A DNA stretch of 64,000 nt, from positions 1-64,000 of the forward strand of contig NZ_PPDL01000007.1 of NCBI RefSeq assembly GCF_002994655.1, given 5' to 3'. The notes under the pieces are model-generated. The model did not search any database. It was given only the letters and a program-made list of their open reading frames with translations, and was not told where the DNA came from. This document shows positions 36,843 through 46,400 of the stretch, piece after piece; within the stretch, counting starts at the first letter, position 1, and each line of letters begins with the position of its first letter. The translations under genes were made by a program, and so were the position numbers. This stretch comes from Corynebacterium sp. 13CS0277. Its GTDB lineage: Bacteria > Actinomycetota > Actinomycetes > Mycobacteriales > Mycobacteriaceae.

Positions 36843-37885
36843 CGGATGCGCCGGTCGCTGTCGTGTTCTCCGCGGCACGAACCCTCACCCCCGCACTCGC
36901 CCAAGCATTCCCCGCAGCGCACGTCATCACCGACACAGCAGAGGTGAGCGTCGCCGACGGCCCGGCCGTGGCGCGCGCCGCGCAGGCGGCGGGCGCGACG
37001 GCGATCATCACCCCCTACGAGACGGGGCTGCCCGCCGGCGCCTACGCCCGCACTGTGCTTGGCTTGCCGGGCACGCCCGTGACGAGTGCCGTCGCGGCCA
37101 GCGACAAACTCATCATGAAGCGCCGCTTCCGGGCCGCGGGCCTGCCCATCATGCCGTTCCGGGTGGTGCACTCCCCGCAGCAGCTGCGCGCGTGGGCCGA
37201 GGACCGCGACGTCGTCGCAAAGCCGCTGTTCGGTGGCGGCAGTGCCGGGGTGTACCGCATCGGCGCGGAACTGCCCGACTACCGCTACCCGGTGCTCTGC
37301 GAGGACGCCGCCAGTGTGCTGGCCGAATACCACGTCGACGGCATCGTCGATGACGGGCAGTTCTGGGCGGCGGTGTCCCGCTACCACGAGCCGATGCTCA
37401 CCTCCGCGCGGGCACAGCGCCCCTACAGTTCCACCACCATCGACCCCGCCGACAGTGGGGAGGCACTGGAGTTGGCGCGGCGGGCGGTGGCGGCGGTCCG
37501 CCTGCGGGCGAGCGTGTTCCACCTCGAACTGTTCGCCACCCCCAGCGGGTGGGTTGTCTCCGAAATTGCCTGCCGGCCCGCCGGCGGCGGCATTCCCCGC
37601 GCCCTGCAGCTGGCCTACGGGGTGGACCTGGTGCGTGCCTCCTGGCAGTTCGACTGCGGCCAACGGCCCGAGTGGCAGCCCCACGAGTACCGGCCGATCG
37701 CGCACCTGGCGCTGCCCGCCACCATCACCGAAGAGCAGCGCGCCCGCCTGGCGGCACTCCCCGGCCACCTGGAGACCACCCGCGCCGCCGCGGGCCCCGG
37801 ATTCTATTCAGCCACCAACGCCGGCTGCTGCTATGTCGACCCGGGCGCCATCGACGCCGCCCGCGCACTCCTGGAGGACGCATGA
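36833..37885 (+). CDS. ATP-grasp ligase of the NRPS cluster
   Basis: A 350-residue protein starting at a TTG that overlaps the NRPS stop by ten bases, with GGAGG upstream; the only in-frame early start fits this. The ATP-grasp fold shows in VVAKPLFGGGSAGVYR (near 127), LCEDAASVLAEYHVDGIV (near 160) and the late metal-binding VSEIACRPAGGGIP (near 240). Such ligases activate a carboxylate as acyl phosphate and join it to an amine or thiol. In the cluster it would form a second amide bond or make the acceptor amine. Substrates are unknown. Confidence 0.85.
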   Translation: MLITDAPVAVVFSAARTLTPALAQAFPAAHVITDTAEVSVADGPAVARAAQAAGATAIITPYETGLPAGAYARTVLGLPGTPVTSAVAASDKLIMKRRFRAAGLPIMPFRVVHSPQQLRAWAEDRDVVAKPLFGGGSAGVYRIGAELPDYRYPVLCEDAASVLAEYHVDGIVDDGQFWAAVSRYHEPMLTSARAQRPYSSTTIDPADSGEALELARRAVAAVRLRASVFHLELFATPSGWVVSEIACRPAGGGIPRALQLAYGVDLVRASWQFDCGQRPEWQPHEYRPIAHLALPATITEEQRARLAALPGHLETTRAAAGPGFYSATNAGCCYVDPGAIDAARALLEDA

Positions 37886-38919
37886 TCACACCGACACCCC
37901 CGCCCGCCTGGGAGGACGCCTGCCGGGTGCCCGGCGGGTTCTACCTCAGCCCCCAGTGGCTGCGCAGCGCCGACGGCGACCACATCAGCCAGCCCGCCTA
38001 CATCATCGAAGGCGACGTGTATCTGGCGGCGCACTACAGCCCCCAGGAAAACAATGCTTTCTACCCGAAGGGCCTCATCCTCGGCGGCCGGCGCGGCTAC
38101 CTCTCCCCCGTGCTGGGCGGCGGCGACGTAGCCCCGGCAATTGCGGCGGCCTGCGCCCACCACGGCGTGGACACGTGGGCGTGGCCCTACCTGCCCACCG
38201 CCGCTGCGGCGCGGGTGGCCCGCGACACCGGGCAGGTGCCGCTGCTGGCGGGCGCGCACTGCGTCCTCGACGTCAGCCCCGTCGAAGACCACATCGACGC
38301 CATGTCGTCCCGGCAGCGCCGCACCAATGCCCGCCGGGAACTCCGCCGCTTCCACGAGGCGGGCCTGACAGTGACCCGCCACCGCCTGGGTGAAGGGCCC
38401 GCCACCCCGGAGGCCCTCGGGCCGCTGCTCGGGCAGGTGCAGCGCGCCTACGGGCACGACCACTCCGACGAGATCCTCACCGACCTGCTGTGCCGCCAAC
38501 GCGACGAGCTCGCCGACTCTTCCGTGGTGTTCCTCGCCCGCGACACAGCTGTGGCGGGGTTCAGCCTCTGCTACCGCTTCGGCGAGGACCTCTACGTCCG
38601 GCTCGTCGGCTTCGATCGTCAGCGCGGCCACGTCGGCGCCTACGGGGTACTCGCCATCTTCGAACCGCTCGCCTACGCCGCCGACAACGGCCTGCGCCGC
38701 ATCTTCCTCGGCATGGAATCCTTCGAAGCGAAGGTGCGCCGCGGCGCCCGCGTCGAACCACTGTGGACTCTGGCGAACTACCCTCTGGTACCCGCCAGCG
38801 TGGAACGCATCGCCGCCCAGCTGCCGCCGACGGAGGCAGACGCCTTCCGCCAATCTTGTACGATAAAGTCCGACACACGCGTTTTGTGGAGGACTTGTGA
38901 TCACGATCGACCCCTATAG
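37882..38919 (+). CDS. FemAB/BioF2-like GNAT acyltransferase of the NRPS cluster
   Basis: A 345-residue protein whose ATG overlaps the ATP-grasp stop (ATGA). The N-terminal half contains the SRQRRTNARRELRRFHEAG motif resembling the nucleotide- or RNA-contacting helix of FemAB-like folds. The C-terminal half is an Acetyltransf_6-type GNAT domain (SSVVFLARDTAVAGFSLCYRF, RLVGFDRQRGHVGAYGVLAIFEPLAYA, FLGMESFEAKVRRGA). It could acylate or aminoacylate the NRPS/ATP-grasp product. Its 3' end overlaps the GntR gene by 23 bases. Family assignment is moderately secure, function is inference. Confidence 0.7.
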   Translation: MITPTPPPAWEDACRVPGGFYLSPQWLRSADGDHISQPAYIIEGDVYLAAHYSPQENNAFYPKGLILGGRRGYLSPVLGGGDVAPAIAAACAHHGVDTWAWPYLPTAAAARVARDTGQVPLLAGAHCVLDVSPVEDHIDAMSSRQRRTNARRELRRFHEAGLTVTRHRLGEGPATPEALGPLLGQVQRAYGHDHSDEILTDLLCRQRDELADSSVVFLARDTAVAGFSLCYRFGEDLYVRLVGFDRQRGHVGAYGVLAIFEPLAYAADNGLRRIFLGMESFEAKVRRGARVEPLWTLANYPLVPASVERIAAQLPPTEADAFRQSCTIKSDTRVLWRTCDHDRPL

Positions 38920-39262
38920 CCAGGTACCCATCTTCACCCAGCTACACGACCGCATCGTGGAAGCCGTCGCCCTGGGCGAACTCACCCCCGGCACCCGGCT
39001 CGCCTCCGTGCGGGCCGTCGCGGAAGAATTCGGCATCAACCCGGCCACAGTGAAGAAGGCCTACGACCAGTTGAAGCAGGAGGGCGTGGTGGTCACCCAC
39101 CCGCGGGAGGGCACCACCATTGCCGCCGCCCGCGCCACCCGCCGCACCCGCGAGCAACTCTCCGCGCAGCTCACCACCGTGTTGGCGCTGGGCCGCGCGC
39201 AAGGGCTGTCGCCGCAGCAGCTCGCCGCCGAATGCACCGAGATTCTCTCCACCTTCGAATAG
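38897..39262 (+). CDS. GntR-family regulator, YtrA type
   Basis: A 121-residue regulator starting at a GTG with GGAGG upstream. The winged helix occupies residues 8-75 (PIFTQLHDRIVEAVALGEL, RLASVRAVAEEFGINPATVKKAYDQL). A short C-terminal helical dimerisation tail with no ligand domain marks the YtrA subfamily. It is the last gene of the NRPS cluster and probably controls it. TACGAT and GATAAAGT near 38860-38875 could give it a separate internal promoter. A strong hairpin follows. Confidence 0.9.
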   Translation: MITIDPYSQVPIFTQLHDRIVEAVALGELTPGTRLASVRAVAEEFGINPATVKKAYDQLKQEGVVVTHPREGTTIAAARATRRTREQLSAQLTTVLALGRAQGLSPQQLAAECTEILSTFE

Positions 39263-39265
39263 ACC

Positions 39266-39302
39266 GCAGCGCCCCTGTACATATGACGTACAGGGGCGCT
39301 GC
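39266..39302. terminator. Bidirectional terminator between the NRPS cluster and hspR
   Basis: A 15-bp perfect stem, GCAGCGCCCCTGTAC (39266-39280) with its complement (39288-39302), closes a 7-nt loop. It separates two convergent operons. The T tracts are short. Confidence 0.75.
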
Positions 39303-39308
39303 TGCGTG

Positions 39309-39710
39309 TTAGGACCGTTCGTCGCGGCGGCCGCGGCGTTTCTCCCACATCACCACCGCCGTGGAGCGGGGCACGTGAACCAGTTCGCCGCGGGGCCGCC
39401 CGCCACTGCGGGCCAGGTGGGCGTTATCTGCTTTGAGGCGTTCGTTTTCGGCGCGGAGCCGCTCGTTTTCCTCCTGCAGGTGCAGGATTTCTTTGATACC
39501 GGCCAAGTTGACGCCTTCTTCTTGGCTCAACCTCTGGATCGTGCGCAGCGTTTCCACATCCCGCTTCGAGTAGCGGCGGCCGCCGCCCCGGGTGCGTTCC
39601 GGGGTGACGAGCCCGATGCGGTCGTAGGTGCGCAGCGTCTGGGCGTGCATGCCGGCCAGTTCCGCGGCCACGGAGATCACGAAGACCTCCCTGTCATCAC
39701 TCACTGCCAT
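39309..39710 (-). CDS. hspR: Heat-shock repressor HspR
   Basis: A 133-residue MerR-family repressor. The HTH region is [26 protein letters not shown] with the HspR-specific [12 protein letters not shown] wing. A coiled coil of Glu/Leu/Arg heptads ([19 protein letters not shown]) and a basic tail follow. With DnaK as co-repressor it binds HAIR sites, which I see before dnaK, clpB and the flavohaemoglobin gene. The start MAVSDDREV overlaps the dnaJ 3' end by 14 bases. It is the last gene of dnaK-grpE-dnaJ-hspR, giving autoregulation. Confidence 0.95.
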   Translation of the reverse strand: MAVSDDREVFVISVAAELAGMHAQTLRTYDRIGLVTPERTRGGGRRYSKRDVETLRTIQRLSQEEGVNLAGIKEILHLQEENERLRAENERLKADNAHLARSGGRPRGELVHVPRSTAVVMWEKRRGRRDERS

Positions 39711-40821
39711 TCCACCCCGCTCGCGGATCGAAACCGGAGTCCTTCTCCGCCTGCGCGTAGGCGCGCAGCGCGCTCGTCGCATTCGCGTCGAGGGTCGTCG
39801 GCACCTTCACGTCCACGGTGACGAGGAGATCGCCCTTCGAGGAGCCCTTCTCCACGCCGCGGCCACGCACTCGCAGGGTGCGGCCGTTCGGGGTGCCGGC
39901 GGGCACCTTGACGCGCACCGGCTGGCCTAGGGTCGGCACGGTGATGGTGCCGCCGAGGGCCAGTTCGGTGAACGACACCGGCACGGTGACGTGCAGGTCG
40001 TTGCCTTCCCGGGTGAAGATCTTGTCGGGGGTGACGTGCACCGTCACAAACAGGTCGCCCGAGGGTTTGCCGTTGGGGCCTGCTTCGCCCTGGCCGGCGA
40101 GCCGCACCTTCTGCCCGTCGACGACACCGGCGGGGATCCGCACGCGAATGTTGCGCTGCTTGTGCACGGTGCCGGTGCCCTGGCAGTCGATGCAGGGGTC
40201 GGTCACGACGGAGCCGGTGCCATGGCATTCGTCGCAGGGCTGGCTGAAGCCGAACGCGCCGCGGGATTCGCTGAGGAACCCGGTGCCGTTGCACTTCGGG
40301 CAGCGGGTCGGGTGCCCGGAGGCCGAGCCGGAGCCGTGGCAGCTGCCGCAGGGGGCGTCGCCGGTCAGCTGAAGGGGAATCGTGGTGCCCTTCGCCGCTT
40401 CCCTAAAGTCGAGCGTGATGTCCGCTTCGACGTCCGCCCCACGCGAGGGCTGCGGAGCACGGCCGCCCCGATTGAAAAGGCCGCCGAAGATGTCACCAAG
40501 AGAACCGTCCTGGCTAAACCCTCCGCCGAAAAGGTCCTCGACATTGATGTTTTGGCTCGAGCGAAACCCGCGCGGCCCACCCGAGGCGAGCATCGCCTTG
40601 AGCTGGTCGTACTCTTTCCGCTTCGTCTCATCGCCGACAACGTCGTAGGCTTCGGCGGCGCGCTTGAAACGCTCCTCCGCCTTCTTGTCGCCCGGGTTTT
40701 TATCCGGGTGATTATCGCGCGCGAGTTTGCGGTAGGCGCGCTTGATGTCGTCGTGGCTTGCGGACGAGGAAACACCCAGGTCCGCGTAATAGTTTTTGTC
40801 TGCCCATTCGCTTGTATTCAC
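39697..40821 (-). CDS. dnaJ: Chaperone DnaJ (DnaJ1)
   Basis: A 374-residue Hsp40 co-chaperone. It has a J domain with the HPD motif (NHPDKNPG near residue 37), a Gly/Phe-rich linker ([18 protein letters not shown]) and four CxxCxGxG zinc motifs ([32 protein letters not shown]). C-terminal substrate-binding domains follow. The start is a GTG at 40821 preceded by GGAGGA. An intrinsic terminator lies between grpE and this gene, so its expression may be lower than that of dnaK-grpE or driven separately. Confidence 0.97.
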   Translation of the reverse strand: MNTSEWADKNYYADLGVSSSASHDDIKRAYRKLARDNHPDKNPGDKKAEERFKRAAEAYDVVGDETKRKEYDQLKAMLASGGPRGFRSSQNINVEDLFGGGFSQDGSLGDIFGGLFNRGGRAPQPSRGADVEADITLDFREAAKGTTIPLQLTGDAPCGSCHGSGSASGHPTRCPKCNGTGFLSESRGAFGFSQPCDECHGTGSVVTDPCIDCQGTGTVHKQRNIRVRIPAGVVDGQKVRLAGQGEAGPNGKPSGDLFVTVHVTPDKIFTREGNDLHVTVPVSFTELALGGTITVPTLGQPVRVKVPAGTPNGRTLRVRGRGVEKGSSKGDLLVTVDVKVPTTLDANATSALRAYAQAEKDSGFDPRAGWNGSE

Positions 40822-40882
40822 TGGGCGTCCTCCTCCCGGTGTTCCACCGGATCGTGTGTATAAAGATTCATTTATGACGTTG

Positions 40883-40909
40883 AAAAAAGGGCCGGCTGCG
40901 CCGGCCCTT
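40883..40909 (-). terminator. Terminator/attenuator inside the dnaK operon
   Basis: AAGGGCCGGC (40887-40896) pairs with GCCGGCCCTT (40900-40909) around a 3-nt loop. Read leftward it is followed by a run of six T (40883-40888 complement). It lies between grpE and dnaJ. Confidence 0.8.
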
Positions 40910-40919
40910 CGTCGTTGGG

Positions 40920-41422
40920 TTAGTTCTCCGGATCGGAGATCATCACCATGGCGGTGCGCAGAATGCGCTCGCCGTGGGCGTAGCCCTTGCGCATGACGAG
41001 GCCCAACACCTTGTCATCGCCGGTGGACTGGTCCTGGACCGCCTCGTGGCGTTCCGGGTCGAAGATGTCACCCGGGGTTCCGAAGGCTTCCACCCCGAAG
41101 TGGGTCAGCGTCTGGTTGAGCTTGTCGCTCACGCTCTTCAGGGGGCCTTCGAGGTCGCCGTGGTCGGCGGCCAGGGCGAGGTCGTCGAGGATGGGGAGCA
41201 GTTCCTTGAGGACTGCGCCCTTGGCCTGCTCGATGGTGGCCGCGCGGTCACGTTCGGTCCGCCGCCGGAAGTTGGCGTATTCGGCGGTGACGCGCTGCAG
41301 GTCCTCGGTGCGTTCAGCGAGCTGTTCTTCGACGCTGTTCGTGTCCTCGGTCTGCTCGGCCTGTTCGGGCTCGGCACCCTCGGGGGTGTCGGGGATCTCG
41401 ATGTCGAGTTCGTCCTCGGCCA

Positions 41423-41423
<1 letters not shown>
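40920..41423 (-). CDS. grpE: Nucleotide exchange factor GrpE
   Basis: A 167-residue exchange factor that releases ADP from DnaK. A long N-terminal acidic region and coiled coil ([29 protein letters not shown]) is followed by the beta domain with [20 protein letters not shown] and [25 protein letters not shown]. Its ATG overlaps the dnaK stop as TAATG, so the two are translationally coupled. Confidence 0.97.
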
Positions 41424-43240
<1,817 letters not shown>

Positions 43241-43286
43241 GAGAATGTTCTCCTTATGTGTTGAATCTTGGTTTCTTTGAGTGGAA

Positions 43287-43307
43287 GTTGACTGCACCCC
43301 ACTCAAC
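43287..43307. promoter_or_regulatory. HAIR-like element, proximal to dnaK
   Basis: GTTGACT-N7-ACTCAAC matches the HspR site at 11 of 14 positions. It lies just downstream of the likely dnaK start site (-10 TATAGT at 43315-43320), a typical repressor position. Confidence 0.55.
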
Positions 43308-43314
43308 TGCCGCC

Positions 43315-43320
43315 ACTATA
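43315..43320 (-). promoter_or_regulatory. -10 element of the dnaK operon
   Basis: The minus strand reads TATAGT, five of six matches to TATAAT, between the two HAIR elements and about 75 bases from the dnaK ATG. Confidence 0.55.
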
Positions 43321-43328
43321 GCAACCGC

Positions 43329-43349
43329 CTTGAGTGTGGGCCACTCAAT
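43329..43349. promoter_or_regulatory. HAIR operator (HspR) of dnaK
   Basis: CTTGAGT-N7-ACTCAAT matches the HAIR consensus at 13 of 14 positions, the best site in the window. It covers the -35 region of the TATAGT promoter. Confidence 0.85.
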
Positions 43350-43364
43350 CTTTCTACTAAGCCC

Positions 43365-43391
43365 AACTCGCGCGCCCCCAAAGTTGTTCCC
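43365..43391 (-). promoter_or_regulatory. Possible distal SigH-like dnaK promoter
   Basis: The minus strand reads GGGAA (43387-43391), 19 bases, then GTT (43365-43367). This resembles SigH promoters, though the spacing is one base long. Confidence 0.3.
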
Positions 43392-43410
43392 ACTCGACTC
43401 AACTTTTTGT

Positions 43411-43426
43411 CGTGAGCTACATCACA
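43411..43426. promoter_or_regulatory. CRP/GlxR-like palindrome upstream of dnaK
   Basis: CGTGA-N6-TCACA matches TGTGA-N6-TCACA at 9 of 10 positions. The segment GAGCTACATCACA resembles the site near clpB. Confidence 0.4.
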
Positions 43427-43451
43427 AATGCTGTGGCCTGGGGAAACCGAC

Positions 43452-43483
43452 AAAAAAGACCCCCACAGGCGAACCTGTGGGGG
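43452..43483 (-). terminator. Intrinsic terminator of the surface protein gene
   Basis: A 10-bp stem (43460-43469 with 43474-43483) closes a loop that reads TTCG on the minus strand, followed by a T run (AAAAAA at 43452-43457). Confidence 0.9.
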
Positions 43484-43492
43484 CAACGTCAC

Positions 43493-46400
43493 CTAGACGT
43501 GGTGATGGAAATGATGAATGTGCACAGTCGGCACACCCGGGGCCGGGAAACGGAAGCCCAGGTTCTGCAGCACCTGGCCCACGACACCGACCAGGCCGAT
43601 GAGGCCCAGCAGCGTCACCAGCACGCCGACGAAACCACCGTTGAGCTTCGCGGAACTGCCCGTGATCTCCCCGGAGGAACCCGTGTCACTCGACCCTGCC
43701 AGGCCGCCCAGGTCCCCGATGGAGCCCAGGCCCGGATCGGCCGGAGGCTGCGTCGTCGGCGGCACGGACGGCTGCGGCTCATCCGGCACATCCGGCAGCG
43801 GGGTGCTGCCCGGGGCGACGATCCGCACCCGCGCCAACTTCAGGCCACTGAAGCCCTCCTTCGGCGCGCAGTACACGCCCAAGTTCACCGGCAGGCTCTG
43901 ACCCAACACGTGGGCGGTCGCGCTCAGCCGCATGGTCAGGAAGTTCGTCTCCTGATTCTTCTTCCCGTCCTCGCCCTGGTCGCGCAGGGCCGCCACAATG
44001 AACTCGCCATTGTGCTCCTTGTCGCCGGCAGTGAACGTCAGCTTCACGCCCGGCAGGGTGAACTTCGTGGCCTGGCCATTCAAGTTCACGGTGATGCCAC
44101 CATCAGCGCGGGCGGCATCCGCCCCGTTGGCGACGACCTGGCCGTCACCCGACAGGCGCAGGAACTCACCCTGCGCATCCGGCAGGCCCTGGGCGTTGAC
44201 GCGCACCACCGTCGGGGTGCCGGACACGTTCTTCGCGGTCGGCAGGATCTCCGCGCCGACGAAGGTGGCCACCGCCGGGTCCGGCAGGCGCAGATCCACC
44301 TTCATCCGGGAAATACGGTTGAGGGTCGCCGCGCCGCGGCTGCCTTCCATCTCCATCTCGTCGGGCTGGAAGATGATGTCGAAGGTCTCGCCCGGGGCGA
44401 CCTGCTTCGGGGCCTTCGTATCCACGCGGACATTGACGTCGAAGCTGGAATCCTGGCCCATCGGCGCACCATTCGTGGTGCACTCGGAGGCCACGACGCT
44501 GCGCTTGTCAACGATTGCGCCGTCGACCTCAGTCGGCACCGGCTCCGGGTCCGTGGTGGGCTCGGGCTCCTTCGTGGGTTCCGGCTCCTTCGTCGGCTCG
44601 GGATCCTTCGTCGGCTCGGGCTTTTCCGTCACCGTCACCGTCGTCGGCTCCGGGGTGACAGTCACCGTCGCCGGCGCATCCTCACTCAGGTCCTTGACGA
44701 TAGCGGTGCTGAACAGGGTGGCTTTCTGCCCCGCCGGGGTGGCGGTGCAGTTGACGACGAGCGGGAACCCGATAACCACGCCGAGATCCACCTGGGCGGA
44801 CACCCGCATGGTGAGGAAGTTCTCCGGGGCGTTCGTCTGCGCGGAGGCCTCATCGTTGCGCACCGTGCCGACGATGCTGTCCCCGGGATTACCGGTGGCC
44901 TCAAACGTCAGCTTCACCTTCGGCAGGGTGAAGGAGGTGTCTTTGCCGTCGAAGGCGACAGTCATGCCGCCCTCCGCGTCGGCGACCTTTCCTGCGGGCC
45001 CGTTGCCGGTGACTTCGCCACCGCCCGACAGGCGCAGAATGCTGCCCTGGGCGTCGGGTTCGCCGGCGGCGTTGACGCGCTCCACCGTGGGGGCGGTGCC
45101 GCTCAGGCCCTGCCCGCCGTCAAGGAGTTCGGCGCGCACCAGGCGGGCGCGGGCCGCGTCCGGCAGCTGCAGGTCCACCTTGAGGCGCTGCAGCGCCAGC
45201 ACATCAGCCGGCCCCTGCTTGCCGGACATCTCAATGGCCTGCGGGCTGAGCACCACGGAGAACTCTTCCCCGGCGACGACCTTGTTCGGGGCTTCCGTAT
45301 CAAGGTTGACGTCGACCGCGAAGCTCTGGTCCTGGCCTTCCGGCGCGCCATTGGTGGTGCACTCGGTGGGGATCTTCGCCGCGCGCGGCACCATCACCGG
45401 CGGGGCGCCCGGGGCGGGGGCCTGCTCGGTGACGGTCTCCGTCACGGTTTCCTTCACCGTCGTCGTCACGGTTTCCTTCTCCGCGGGCGGCGGCGTCACA
45501 GTCACGGTTTCGGTGACGGTGGTGACGGTCGGCTTCGCCGGCTCCGGGTCCGGGGTCGTGGGCTCCGGGGTGTTGGTATCAACCACGGCGGTGGTGAACA
45601 GTGCCGCCTGGAGAGCCTTGGCATCGGGGGTGCAGAACACCCGCAGATCGACGGGCACCTCCACGAAGAACACCTCCGCCTTCGCGGTGACGTGCATCGA
45701 CAGGAAGTTGTTCGGGTTGTTCTTCTCCGCGTCCTGGCGGATCCGGCCCACGATGTCGGTGCCTGCGGCACCGGCGCGGAGCTTCAGCTTCACGCCCGGC
45801 AGAGTAAACGAGGTCGTCTTGCCGTCGATGGAGACACTGAGCCCGCCGGGGGCTTTCTCCTGATCAACGGTCTGCCCGGCGCCCGACAGGCGCAGGAACC
45901 CGCCCTGGGCGTCCGGCTCGCCGGCGGCGTTGATGCGCTGCACGGTGGCGGGCGCGCCGCCCACGTTGACGGCCGTGTCGAGGACCTCGGCGGAGAGGAA
46001 CTCCGCACCTTCGGGCAGTGCCATGTCGAACTTCAACCGGTCAATGGTCTTCAGTTCGGCCTGCCCCTGGCGGCCTTCCATCGTCATCGGCTTTGGCTGC
46101 AGCACCACCTCGAATTCCTCACCCGGGGCCACAGACGACGGGGCGGAGGTGTCGAGGCGGACCGCGAGATCAAACTGGCTGTCCTGCCCCATGGGTGCAT
46201 CGTTGGTGTAGCACACGCCCGGCAGCTGGACTTCCTTGTTCACTGCCGTCGACGGCTCCGCCGGGGTGGGTTCCGCCGGGTCGGTGGGCTTCGGTTCGGC
46301 GGTGGGTTCCGCCGTGGGTTCCGCGGTGCGGGTGACGGTGGTGGTTTCCGTCTCGGTAACCGTGGAGGTTTCCTTCAGGGTCGTCGTCACCGTCTTCGTG

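Noticed and set aside
32979..39262. Iron-siderophore interpretation of the NRPS cluster
   Set aside because: No iron-uptake genes, DtxR box, salicylate or hydroxamate genes, or MbtH gene were seen, so calling it a siderophore locus is not supported.
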